NCBI GenBank assembly: GCA_036429605.1
Contig: CM071589.1
Location: forward strand, 7,378,001 to 7,442,000
Source of the DNA: Cladobotryum mycophilum
Lineage: Eukaryota > Ascomycota > Sordariomycetes > Hypocreales > Hypocreaceae
Direction: 5' to 3'
DNA length: 64,000 nt
Part shown: positions 9,959-22,800 of the stretch, piece by piece
How positions within the stretch are numbered: the first letter of the stretch is position 1
Layout: the number at the start of each line of letters is the position of its first letter
The notes under the pieces: generated by a model
Database searches by the model: none
Seen by the model: only the letters and a program-made list of their open reading frames with translations
What the model was told of the DNA's origin: nothing
Program-made: the position numbers and the translations under genes

Positions 9959-10924
9959 ATGTCATTATCAAAAGTCTTGCTCGTGGCTTTGTTCATCGCT
10001 GCTGCGAACGCAAAACCACTCTCTCCGTCTAAAGTTGTTCGCGCAGAGGCTGCAGCTCCATCTACCTTTCCGTTAGGCGATGCCTGCGGTAACGAGTGGA
10101 AATATCTTAACTTTGATCCCAAAAACGATGCACACAAGGTACATCTCCAGGAGCTCTACGATGTCATTTGCATTAGCGAGCTTCGAGCTATTTCTTCTTG
10201 GGGGCAGCGGCCGCTGAGGACAGCAAGACAGCCATCAACGTGCCTACAATGTCTTTTTCAAAACTGCTGACGATACCAATACCAAGGTTTAGGACGTTCT
10301 GAACATGATTTCTGGACAGAGTAGTACTGAGGGTATTATTGGGGAGATAATTGGGATGATGATCATTGGCAATAATGGTAAGTTATATAACCTGCTCGAT
10401 GGACCGAAATACCCTCAAATGTACTCACATGTCTTATGGATTTCGGCGGAAGCACCGGCAACAGCTGCAGTGATGAGGGAACTCTAGCATATACCTCAAA
10501 GGATGAAGACGGCGACCAAGGCGAGAAGATCCATTTCTGCGACATCGCCTTTGATCGGCCGACATCTGGCCCGGACATCAACTGTGGCAGGCTCGATAAA
10601 TACCCCAGCACTAAGATGGACACGTTCTCACGCGTCGCATTGCATGAAACTCTGCACTACAGCACCGTCGGGCCGCCCTCCAAGCTAGGCGAACAGATCG
10701 TTGATCAACAGAACGATGACGGCGTAGCAGCCTACGATCCCGAACGCGCCCACGGCCTCAATGATATAGAGCAAGACAACCAGTCCGAGAAAGCGGAGGC
10801 CAACGTGGACAACTACGCCTGGATGGCGCTTGATGCTTGGATTAGCTATAACTGCTCTCCCGAGGACCACAAGCAGGACGCCTGGAACAGCTATTTTCCG
10901 GATGACCCACCAAAGTATGCGTAG
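9959..10924 (+). pseudogene. Decayed secreted metallopeptidase-like gene with HETLH motif
   Basis: The start encodes a good signal peptide (MSLSKVLLVALFIAAANA), then LGDACGNEWKYLNFDP. The 3' part (10436-10924) encodes KIHFCDIAFDRP, a zinc-site-like RVALHETLHYSTVG and YDPERAHGLNDI, typical of uncharacterised fungal HExxH secreted proteins. Between them the reading breaks several ways: a frame change near the G5 run at about 10199-10203, a second near 10236-10242, a TAG at about 10288-10290 inside an otherwise sensible frame (NVFFKTADDTNTKV, stop, DVLNM), and a good donor (GTAAGT at 10380) with no in-frame AG before MDFGGSTG. One or two could be sequence errors; all four argue for a pseudogene. 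It is a different family from the con-13-like gene 6 kb upstream. Confidence 0.6.
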
Positions 10925-12270
10925 AACGGTCATGTCCTAGACTCGTTGTCCCGTGTCCCTTGATGAAGTTTAGGGACAGGGCACTGTTTAAGTGCTTTCT
11001 TCCGTCTTTGCGCGGAGAAGAATCGGCCGCATACGTATGCAGAGCAGGCCAATCTTTTGACAATGCTTTATATATATACATTGGATGCTATACTCTGCTA
11101 ATCAGGAGACATCGCGAGTACATTTGTGGCATAAAATGAATTGTTTGTTTACTAGAAAGTAGAGTATTATGACTCTTTGATAAGCCTCGCTCCAGTCGGT
11201 CTTATTGAAACCACTCCAGGAGATCTCAGCGCACGTTGCACCGGGCGGCATGCATCCGCATTGTTGGCGAAACTGACAATGTTGTCTCGCTAAGCCAGTC
11301 GTAAACTACATAACTGAGTCAAGAGACATACGGCTAGCAGAGGAGTATGAAGACAAATGTCTTTGTGATCATGTAGATGCCGAGGAATAAGAGAGCTCTT
11401 CAGTCATTGCGTTCAATGAATTGAATGACTAATTTGCTATTTAAGCTCTGTCCTCATTAATGAGCCACAACAAGACAACGACAAATAGAGCGAAGATGGC
11501 TAATTCTAACTCGCTGAAGTTATCCAATTTCCCCATCTCATCGGTTACGGAGGGACATGGAGGTTCATAAGGAACAGAGCTAGTTCTCGGAAATGTTTAA
11601 TCAACTCAATATATGAAACTCAAAGGCACGAATGATAAAATTTGCTATTGCAATAGGCTAAAAAATAATGATCTATTAATATATACTTGTACATGCTCTT
11701 TAGAGTATTTCCAGAACTTGGCTACAAGGCTCATAATTCCGTTTGGTGTGGGGGCCTTGCTTGAAGAATGTTGCCTCAGTTGATGGATGCTGATTGATCA
11801 TATCCTTGATTTCTTACCAGACCATGCCTTCGTTCTGAGCTGGCGTATAAATGGTAGCATTTTTTGTGAGGCGAATTTCCACTGCTTCCTCATCAATGAA
11901 ACTGTTAGAATTCGTCATGGTGAATACCCAAAACTTAAAAATCTGTCGGCAGAGAATATGTTGGCTTGAAGGCAAATGGAAAGGTCGGAATGGCTTTTGT
12001 GAATGTGGCTTTGGTGGGAAGTATTGACTCTATACATTCCCCACGTTGCCAATAAGTTAGAGGCCATGAGGTGATACGAAATCCATGAGTCTACTATTTA
12101 ATGAATGGGGAAACAACAAGCCGATGGTGCAATGATGCTGAGGCGAAGGATATGAAGGTTCTTATTACGCTGACATGCAACAGCAAAGGTTAACTCAGTG
12201 TGCAAGTCTGCAATAGATCTAATAAATAGTTGATAGCCTGGACCTTGAAAAAGTCTAGGAAAAATAAGAT
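10925..12270. other. Gene-free spacer
   Basis: Convergent region between the pseudogene and the ankyrin NLR. Composition is AT-leaning with no convincing ORF, repeat or RNA gene visible. Confidence 0.5.
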
Positions 12271-15200
12271 CTAAGTCTCTAAATATTTCTTATATCCTTG
12301 CCGCAAATCATCAACTCGCGATAAATCGCGTAACCTTCGAGCGATGTTGAGAAGACCGCCGGACCAACCACCGGACCAACCATCGTAGGGACCATGCATT
12401 TTCTTGGCTCGAAACCTCTCCCACATACTATCAAAATATGACAGCGTTGTTCGTCCGTTATAGTCGCATACATCAATCTTTATTGTTGGAATGCCTAGAA
12501 CATGCTCCACAATATGTGTGTTATTCAAAGTCATGGCGTACAACAGCGGCGGTACCCCATTACGACCCGGAAAATTAGGATCAACTCTGACACACCCCGC
12601 AAATATCTTCACAAGATACGAGTTTTGTCGCTTTATAGCCAATATTAGTGGCGTGTCCCCATCACGGTTATACGCATTAACGTTAGTGGAAGAATTGCTA
12701 AGTAGTAGGTCAAGACACGATGTGTCCCGTATAAACGGATTGTGCTCTATGGGTGAGTAATGCAAGGGTGTATTTCCGTCATTGTCGGCTAGATTGGCGT
12801 CAACATTGGAACTGCGTAGCAGGACCTCCACGCATTCTGCACGGTTCAAAGATGTAGCATGTGCTAGCGGAGTTCGCCCGCAATGGTCGGCTAGATTAGC
12901 ATCAATGTGTGGAAGGTCCAGAAGCTTCTCAACCTCGTCAGACCGGTTATTTTTTGCCGCCCACGATAGTAACGTTGTGCCCTTTTCGTCCTGGGAATTG
13001 AGTGAGACAGTGGATGCACCTTTATTGGTGCTAATGTAGGCTAGGATAGAATCCAAGATCTTGTCGTCTTCCTCATTCATTGTTGTCGTTGTTTTGTGGG
13101 ATCTAGTAAAAGGATTCTCCACTGCAGGGGAGGATTTGAATTGCAAACCTGGTGTAGGCGAAGAGGAAAGTAACGCAAGGAAATTATGGCCAACGATTAT
13201 TTCGGGACGTTGAAGAAGACACCGCACACTATCGGTTTGCCGAGTTCTGATTGCCCAGAATAGCGCCGTATTTCCATCTCTGTCGGGGAAATTTATATCA
13301 AGACCTGGAACTCTCAGAATCGTCCCAAGATGATTAGTCAACGAAGGCATGTCTCTTAGAATGTAATGCTCCCCGTCGCCCCAAGAGGGATCTAGTACTG
13401 GAGGAAGACGACACAGGCGATGCAGAAGTGTAAATCCGTCTACGTCTGTTTTGTTGATATCGTCTTCAAGAAATGGAAATAGAATATTGAAAATGCGAGA
13501 ATTCCGATGATTTAAATGAATGTAATCGTATGCAGACTTTGAATTGATGTCCATTTTTTCAATCTCAATGTCTTTTCCCGAACCGAGTAATGCTTCCATT
13601 ACCCGATCATTGCCTTCTTCTGCTGCAAGTAGGAACGCAGTACGCACTTGGTAATCAACGGCGTTGACATTAATGTCTTCCCGCGAGAGAAGGAGTATTG
13701 TCATAGAAGCATCTGGAACTCTCGCTGCCAGATGAAGAGGGAAAACAGGATGGCTTTGTTTCAGATGGCGACTAATGTCCGCGTTGATATCCACGTAGGG
13801 AAGCAAAAGCTTCAGAGCTTTAATATTAGCTGCGAGAAGTACCTTGACCAGGACTTTTTCGAGTTCTTCCCAAGAGCAATCTTTATAGGAGAGAAGGTGT
13901 TTCACGATGTCTAGACGGTTTCGCTCATAAGCAAGACATATGACAGAAATTCCATTGCCATCGAGATGATTGCGGTCACAGTAAGACATCAAGACGATGG
14001 CCGTCTCCGAATCGCCATTGTTGACAGCGCGGCGTAATAATGCAGAAAGTACATCCGAATGTAGCCAGCCTCGAAATTCCGACAGGATTTCCAGACGTTT
14101 ATGCTCTGCAGCAAGATAAAGGGCAGAGGAAATTTCCTCGTGGCCTGCCCTCTCAAGCAGCAGTCTGCAACACCCGATATTTCCTTTAGTAGCCGCAATT
14201 TCAAGTGCTGTTTTCTGTCTGCTTTGATCCTTTCCGAGATTGAGATCAATATTTTGTAAAGCTGGGTTGATATCATGATGATGCAGAAGGATAGCGACAA
14301 TGTCTTCGAACCCATGTTCCGCCGCAATATACAGCGCTGTTTGGTCCTGGAAGCTTCTGATGTTCGGATCTGCACCGTTTCGCAAGGCCAATTCGATCAT
14401 TATGATGTCGCCACGAGATGCCGCGATAGTAAGGAGGACATCGTCTCCCAAATCCCGATTTTGTCTTGATTTCTTGTTTATATCGTAAGTGTTCACAGAT
14501 AACCACAAGTCCACTATGGCGTGGTGTCCTTTGGAGCAGCTAACAATGAGTGCAGACTCGGACATGTCTTTTGCTAATTGAATGAGCCCAAGTCTGGAAA
14601 TATCTGGGGACCCGGTACTTTGTGACTCTGATATTAGGACTGCGGCCCTGGAAGCGTCGGGATCTTTCTCTTTCTCCGCAGCGTGAGAGTGATGTGCCCA
14701 ATTTATTCTCGCATAATCCGCAAAAGGGGGGTTGATGTGAAGAATCGTTGGAGCCTGAATAATCTCTGAGCAACCTCGCTAGAGATAGATACTGAGTGCA
14801 GAGTAAAGCCATCTTTGAATTCGCGCGAGGGAACCAGCGAGCTTTATTCCTCTCAAAATATTCTTGTGTCGACTTGTGGACCAGTCGCACAACGTTACTC
14901 TGAATGTCGACCGTGATGAGGCCAGTGCAAACGTCCACGATGTCCCCAATCTCTGGAACATTGTCCTCGTCAACGGAAACGCTCTGAGGCTCAATAGAGA
15001 CAGCATAAGCTAGCTCTTCAGTCATTAGAGGTCTTCTAGAGCATATGATGATGACCAAGGCCTGCTTCGCCAAGGCTTCTGAATCATCATCTTGAGAGTT
15101 GATCCTGTTCATGGCCTCCTCATAGGCAGAATCATATGCACTAGAGCCCGTTGAAAGCTTCTCCAAGGCATTCCGAATTGCTCTCGGCGACTTTTTGCCC

Positions 15201-16486
15201 TGTAGGGATTTTAGATGCAGCTCGGCGAGGAGAAACCTGTAGGCAATCGACGGTTAGTTCCACTCTTAAACTAGGGGAAGGGCAACTTCATACATTCCAT
15301 CGCTAGCATCCGTGATAGCGTTGATTATATCCTGGTGTAGGTCGGGATTTCGGGACACAAAATTGGGCAGTTGGGTGATGTGAGCTTCCAGATATGCCCG
15401 TACATCTTCATCACTCGCTTTGATCTCGAGAGTGAGAGCGCCTTTATCGCTGAAAGGGCTCTGAATATTAGGTAAATCCCTGGAAGTGACAAAGAGATTA
15501 ACGCCAAAGTCGGTGTGTAGGCGAAGAATCTCGGATGAAAACGGGGTGCGGACTTCGCTCGGTAGCTCATCAAGGGCGTCTATCAAAATATTCACCCGGG
15601 CGTATCCTGAAAGAATAGATCGGATGAGATCTCGTGCATCGGTCCTAGAGATGCTACTTGATCGAGTTTGGTGGGTGTTGTAGATGGATAAGGCTCGGGT
15701 GGGGGTTTGCGGTATTTGTTGAAGGACAGACCGAAGCAGACTGCAAAGGAGCTTTGTAATATCTTGATCATGATTTCGATATGAGCAGTATACAAAAACT
15801 GTAATGGAGTCGGAGTCGTTCTCAAACTTCTTCTGTAGGTCTTCAACCACAACAGCCAATGTGATTGTCTTTCCGGCACCTGGCATACCGGGGCAGAATA
15901 GAATGCTGCCTTTTTCGGAACTCCAATGATTATACTCCTTTGAAGAGAACAACCATTTTCTAGATCCAGGCTCCCGACGGCTCACCAAGTCGTTCTGCTG
16001 TGCGGTGTAGTCAATTTCGCTGATCCAGTTGAGTAGCGCCTGGCGTTGTTGGTCTTCCTGGTGATCAACCAATCTGGCCACATCCTGTCTTATCGTCTGG
16101 CTGTTGAGAACATCCAGAATAGAGACTTGGGCAGTAATTCTGTCCCTGAAATCACGGACACTGTCCATATCCCAAGTAAGGCGCTTCCATATTCTTTTCA
16201 TCATCTTTCCGTCCGCAGACTTTTTGATATCGCAATAATTTTGTAAGCTGGCGTCGAGCTCACGAAGAAGGTTCAAACAGGACGCGATAACATCTTGGAA
16301 TCTCTTCTTCTGGGCATCGGGGAAGCGGTCGTAGCAGACTTCTGTGTCCATCAACACAATGGACAATCCCCGGACATCGTCAGATATCGCCTTGAACTGT
16401 TTGGGTGAATCCGAAAAGGTCTTTCGCAGCGTGTTCGCTAGCTCAATGACGGGCATGAAGTCACCAACTCCGCAGCCAAAACTCAT
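12271..16486 (-). CDS. NACHT-ankyrin NLR-like protein (STAND NTPase)
   Basis: Two exons, 16486-15294 and 15236-12271, flank a 57-nt intron; the junction restores the family motif DGMFLLAELHL. The N-terminal helical domain (FGCGVGDFMPVIELANTL) is common in fungal NLRs. NACHT features follow: Walker A GMPGAGKT (residues 200-207), Walker B ILIDALDE (about 300-307) and FVTSRDLP. A winged-helix-like part (SRRPLMTEELAYAV, VRLVHKSTQEYF) leads to about 20 ankyrin repeats (for example DGNTPLHYSP, GRTPLAHATS, DGDTPLILAI). The frame shifts at the G6 run 14726-14731 (about residue 566); removing one base restores LPxxDYAxxxW-type sequence (FADYARINWAHH) and a 1,385-aa protein. Fungal NLRs sense non-self and trigger programmed cell death or related responses. 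If the shift is real the protein is truncated before the repeats. Confidence 0.8.
14726..14731. other. Frame break at a G6 run in the ankyrin NLR gene
   Basis: On the coding (-) strand, C6 separates two reading frames that are each clearly NLR protein. One base too many (or two too few) explains it. No splice sites bridge the point: the only nearby GT...AG pair would give a 20-nt intron. Confidence 0.7.
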
Positions 16487-16894
16487 CTTGTAGTCAGGTA
16501 TCCTGCTAGTAAAAGCACTCAGCGTCTTGGATAGTAAGGAAGAATGTCAGACCAAGTGTGGCAGCACGCCTCTAACAGACTGAAGGATAAGAGTGTGTGT
16601 TGGGCTATGCTGGGCTGTGCTGTGCTATGGGTGCCTAAGATTAAATGCTGGCAAGGTTGCCTTAAAATTGGACTGGGAAACGGGGCCGTTTTTGCTTCCC
16701 TCCAATTGCATTTTACTATCATTCACTCGACCTATACCATCAACACAGTAAGAGCCTCAGTGGATTTTAATCCATATCAGATCAAGTTCATCTTCCGGTT
16801 GGGCCGCATCGTGACAATGATGGTATTGCTACCCGGCAGAGATTGCATCTGATTTAAATTTACATGCTTGCTTTTAAGAGCTTTCAAGCGTTAG
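16487..16894. other. Spacer with NLR promoter and giant-gene 3' end
   Basis: Two - strand genes are in tandem here. 16600-16635 has a short imperfect repeat of gggctatgct and tgtgctg words. No TATA box is obvious upstream of the NLR start at 16486. Confidence 0.4.
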
Positions 16895-19800
16895 CTAATA
16901 CATCTCATCCTTGGTACCCCAAATCCTCTCATTCTCTTCCTTATAAATCACTGCCTCTCCATCATCCTGCATAATAAGGGTATAGAATACCTCTCTACGC
17001 TCCGTGGTATAAGTCTGGCTTGACCATAAAGGATAATCTCCACTTTCATACACTACAAAGTTGCCGTCTTTCTGCAACGCTGCCCTGTCACCGCGATTGA
17101 CCCAACTACCTGTGTCGGAAGACCATATGGTCTCAAATTCAGACGGGGCGACGGGATCAGGCTTTGCAAATTTGTAGAGCACGAGATTTGCGTCTTGCTG
17201 GAAAGCCAGGTCGTATGCACCGTTGCGTGACCGGATTTGCTGGCCCGGTCGCAAGCACTGCCCTGTGAGTAGTCTGTCCGATACGGGCTTGAGGATTTCC
17301 CATATAACTTGCCCCGGTGGGCTGGATTTGTCCTTTGAGAAGAGTTGGAGAACGGGAGTGCCGTCGTCGCGCATCACAAACTTGACTATTTCGCCCTCAC
17401 GCCGTGTTGTGCCTGGGCCGTCTTTCCAGAGCTCCTGATATGCGGGGCCTCTGATCTGGAGGTGGCCGCTGGTCAGGAAGCAGAAAGCGGTGATTCCATG
17501 TCTTAGATCTTTGGGTAGAGGATTGAAAGTAGTCAAGACATTTTGCGTATTTGTCGAAACTTGCATATCTCCCGTTCCGGTGATGTAGAAGTGGAACTTC
17601 CCATTGGGCGAGATTAGAAGTTGGTCGGGAAGTATACACTGTCCTGGCAACATGGCAAAACCCTCGTCTTTTTCTAGCATCCCAACAGTCTAATCATAAG
17701 CTCGTTAGCATCTCTGCAAAGTATACCTGAATGATGAATGGAAGAGACTCAATACTTACCGCCGAATTTGAACACCAAGCCCTCTTATCTTCGCCATCGG
17801 TGCTGGATGGGTCAACACCGTCGGGCAAGATACACAAGTTGCCATCATTCCCAAGCTGGAACACATGGCCGGGGTCCCACTCACGACCAGCTTGAGGCGA
17901 CCATTTGACTTGGGCTCCTGCACTGTAAAGATTTAACTGGCGTGGGATCTTTCCGAAGCATAGCCTTGTGATGGTGTTGGAAGTGGTTACCGTTGACCAA
18001 AACAAAGATTTGCCCAAGGATTCGGAGAGCTGATAATAGAGATCAAAATTGCCATCCTGCTGTAGTGTTGCCGTGAATTTACCATTTGGCGAGGTCAGTG
18101 ACTGGCCCTTGGCCAAGAATTCTCCCTGCCGCATTCTATCGCTGCCTGGTTTGACTAGAACCAACTGCGATTTTGTCAGTTATTTGCGCAGGAGGATTGA
18201 CTCATTAGAGTGCATAAAATTCGTCAAAGATATTTAGAGGGATCATATCAGAACTTACGTCAACAGGCTCCCATGGCTGTACGAGCTCAGCTTTTGTCGA
18301 CCAGATGATGATACCGTCCGACTCAATTATGGCAGCGCCATCATCTCTTATAATTAGAGCTGCTCGGCCACCCTTTTCTCGTCGATGGGTATTTGATGCC
18401 CATGGCTTGTAGTCCCGATTCACCACCAAGTTATCATCCTCGCCAAGTTGAACATTATAAGGGCGGGTGCTCATGGTTGTGCCGATATGCCAGATGGGAT
18501 TTTTCCAATCATACACTACGAAGTTGGCGTCGCCCTGGAAAGCCAAACTGAATTGCCCATTTGGCGAAACGATGTTTTGGTTCGGTAGCAGAGTCTCACC
18601 AACCTGCAAACGATCACGCCGAGAGGGTGGGAAGACAGCATGTGTATTCGTTTGCCAGAGTATTGTTTTCCCATCTTTCGAGCGAACAATTGCATTACCA
18701 TCATCCAAGATAGCAAGACTAGCTCCAGAATTAGGTGCATTATTGGTACTGTTCTTGCCTGTCCCACTCTGCCATCGCACAGCTCCAGATGCATCGTAGA
18801 GCATCAAGTTTCCATCGTCAAGCATGACAGCCTTAACTGGTTTGTTCTGATCGCCTTTTGTGCGTGAGCTCCAGAGCAAAGTCTTGTCTTGATAAAGCAC
18901 AAAATCGCCATCGTCCTGCAGAATGAAGTGCACCCTACCCTTGGAGCCGATGAGGCACTCACCCGGTGCTAGCCATTCGGTAGGACCAAGAGAGTCCTTA
19001 GCCGGGCCTCTTTGACCTGAGGCCCAAGATCCTTCAACACGAGATTTGGTGAGGCTGACTTCCATTATGGCGCGGATATGAACGTAAACGATGCGCGAAT
19101 AGCCAGGTGCGTCTGCCGGATATCCGTTAGGCTTACCCAACAACTTGGGATCGAGCGTCTGCTCAAAGTTGGTGGTGAATGTGGGAATGTATTCCTGAGC
19201 GAGAACTGCATTCGGATCAACTGATTTGGGAGGATCCTGCGAAAGGCTGAGCACAACCTCCCAATATGGAACCCCGATGTTCTCGAATGCATCTTTTGCA
19301 ACAGATGAAACGTTGGAAGACCAATCTGCTCGTACAACAGATGCGCTGGTGATCGCCACGGATGGCTTGCCGGAGAGTGTAAAGGCCGAAATGAAACCAG
19401 GCTTCCAATTCTCATCATCCACCAGAAGTATGTCTACCTGAGCCCAAGCTTCTGATGAGAAAGTCTCCTCTTGAGGATGTTTAGGTCCCAATGAGTCTGT
19501 GTAACTTGCTCTGACCCAGGCATGTACCTCTTTTGCTCCCTTTAGGTCATCGCGACGGACCTCGATGATGGTTCCGTCAGCGCTGTTCTGGCTTGATACC
19601 TTTGCAGGAGGTGGAGCAGTTGGGTCGCTGCTTGGCGGCGTGTTTGTCGATATTACATAGACTTGCCACATCAGCTTACTTGCATTGACATTTCCTAACA
19701 ACTTTTCATCTGGCTTAACCTTGGATATATCTAGTCGCATGAGGCCTTCTTTGCCCGAGAACTTCGCGGAGGGCTTGGACGTAAAATTGAGCTTTTGGCG

Positions 19801-22800
19801 AAGTGACGTTTTGGCGAGTTCAATCTGTTTGCCTGCATCTGCCTTCACTTTCGTGAAATCGGTCCGAAGCTTCTCATAGCGCTGGAGCTTTGCGGCATCT
19901 GTCTTGCTCAGCTTGCCAAGATCTTTGAGCGCGCGCAATGCCTTGATTGCCTTGTCCAATAGAACTATTGCTTCTTCGGCGGCGACAACAAACTCCGCAA
20001 ACGTGGCGATGCCTTCACCTAGAGCAGCAAGCGCTCCGACGAAGAGGCTGCCAACGACAAATATCGTCCCCACGGTGTTCCAAAACTTGTCCCACCAGCT
20101 TGTCGGCTCAGGAGCGGCCTTTGGATTGGACTGTGGTGGTTTCTCGCCAGGCTTGTCATCCGGAGGCAGCTTCCAGTCAACGGCAGGCCAAATTCCGGGC
20201 GGCTTAATGTCGCGGCAAAGCAGTGCTGCAATCGCCTGAGGCAACAGTTCTTTTAGAGCCATGACGCCGAAGATCTTGGCTGCTTTTACTGAATCGCCTA
20301 GAATATTCTCTCCAAGATGCGTCAGGTTGTCAAGCATGGCCTTCTCAAGCCCCTTGATTAGTCCATCAAGAGTAAACAGACCCGGGGATAATTCGAAGCT
20401 GATAGGCCCTGGTAGGTCAAAGTCTACTGATAGCTCCTCGCTGTTCATCACCATCACTCTGAAGAAGCCCTTGACGTCAACTTTAAGACCTGCGCTCGTG
20501 AAGCCAGCCATGTCCGCAGTCCAGAAGAACCTAGTCTTTACCAACTTATTAAATAGCTTGCCGATAAGCTCAGGGCACGTCTGTGGTTTCTTAGTCTTGC
20601 CTGGGTTGGTTGCATCCTTCAGCGCTTGTTCAAGGTCCAGATTTACGTCCTTGTTAATCTTGAACCCCCCAAAGCTGAAACGACCCTTCGAATACTCCAC
20701 GGTAAGTGAAAATGGCCCTTTGACCTCCGCCTCTAGAACTGTAATGTCTTTCGTGTACGACGCTTTGCCAGCGTAGACTTCATTACTGTAGTCGAGTTCA
20801 AGCTCAAAGCCAGGATGATCGAGTAAGCTCAGTCCAGAGATAAGTTTGTAATGGTTCTTGCCGCCATCCTTGGACCTTTGTTGTCCGCTTCGTGAAGAAA
20901 TTTGGATACCAGGACCTTGCGAACCCGGAGCTGTTGACTTCGTCAGAGTACAGAACCCAAGTTTGATTTCATCTTTGTACGAGCCAACGATCTCGACGCC
21001 GCTCTTGTCGGAAGGTAAATTGACAACCACAGCAAACGGTTTCCCAAATAGTTCGATGTCGGCGCTGATGTTGAACTTCGGAGCGAGACTTATTGGGACC
21101 AACCTGCCTGTTGTATCCTTTTCGTCTTCCATCATGACCGTCTCCTGCGTCGTGCTTTTCAGGTAATAAACTCTGGCTGATTTCAGAGCAAGGGGCCCAT
21201 AATTGGATGGCCATGTGTTCTGTGTCGCATCTGATTCGCCAGGCGTTGCGTGGATCAAATCGGAGTACACCTTACCAATGTCAACATCGCTAACTAGATT
21301 GCATACAATGGCTTTTGGCGATTCCCCAACAAAGACGACCTGGCCCGTGGTGGATGTTTTAAAGATAGTCACACTTCCGTGGACGGAACATGTCCATTGT
21401 TTCTTTTCTTTAGTGCCAGAAGGTGGTGGTGTAATGGTTCCTCTCAGCTTGGTGACATTGAGGGATACACCGAACATCTCACCAAATGCAATTGGTGAAG
21501 AAGTGATGGTGGTGGTCGTGGTCTTCGCCTGCCCTGAAGGCGGCTGTGTCTTCAACTCAAAAACAGTTTGTACCGGCTTATGCTGATTGTAGTACGAAAC
21601 GTTGAAGTGGTAAACATGGTCTTCCAAGTGAAATTCGAGATCTCCGGTAACGCTTAGCTGAGGCTTGTCGCCAGCTACATATGTTCCAGTGGCCCTGTTG
21701 AGGATAAACGCACCCTCAAACATCCTAAAGTTGGACAGTGAGATGGTATACTCCGCCGGCTTGCCCGTCCGTGGAATATGCGCTTCGAGTTCAATGGCTG
21801 GCTCATTGCCTGGTAACCGATCGGAGCTGATCATCAGTAGGTTACTCAACTTGGTGCGTTCATCAAGCACGATGCGTGCGCGAAGGCAAGCTCCTTGAGG
21901 AACAATAGGAACACTGGCAGTCTTTTCGTCCGATGCAGGTGTCACCTTATCAGTCTTTTTAAGGGCTTTAGCCAGTGGACCTACGGCCGCCTCGTCCTTC
22001 TTCTCTGGCAGTGCGGGAACGGCTTCAGCCAGAATACGTATTTGATCCTCGACCTCGCTCACCGTAAAGGTTTCCGAGCTTATACGAGCAGACAAAGTTG
22101 ACTTGTCAAACGAAACCCATTCACCAAAATCTGCCTGCAAAGATGGCCAGAGAGCGGAAATGCTGTCCAGTTCGACACAAAGAAGATAGCTGTAATTTGT
22201 CGTCTTGGTCTTGTCTCCAGTTGTTTTATGGTCCTGGGTATCGCGCTTTCGTAGCCACAAAAGTGCTCGACCAACCCCATTGATGCGGCCCGCCATGATA
22301 AAATTCTTTCGCTGGAAATCGAGAACCAGTTTGAGAGAAGAAGTATCTCCGCCAGCAAAGACCAGATCTTGACGAGTATCGCCGGGCGATACTGCAGTCC
22401 ATGAGATTGAAGAGTCTCCAACGCTATTGACGATGGCTGCAACGTCATTTGGCTTTTGTGTGAGATCGTGAGCTTGCGACAACTTGCTCAGTTGCGCGAT
22501 CAACATGGCTGAGGTTGTCTTGGACTTTGTCAAATGCAGCAGTGCCTTCCCCGATACAAAGGACGAAAAGCTCACAGAAGCATAAATATATGCCTCTAAT
22601 GTCTTGCTGCTGCCCAGATTCCTGACAATTTGTCCTCCAAGCCCCTTCAGTGTGATGTCCATCGGACTAAAGGTATCGATTAGCCAGTTGAAGCTTTCAT
22701 CTGCACCTGAGATCTCGAATCTCTTGCCAGGAATGTATTCGGCCGACACCTTGGTCATAAGGATCGACTTGGGAAGTGCCAAATTGGGTGGCATTTCATA

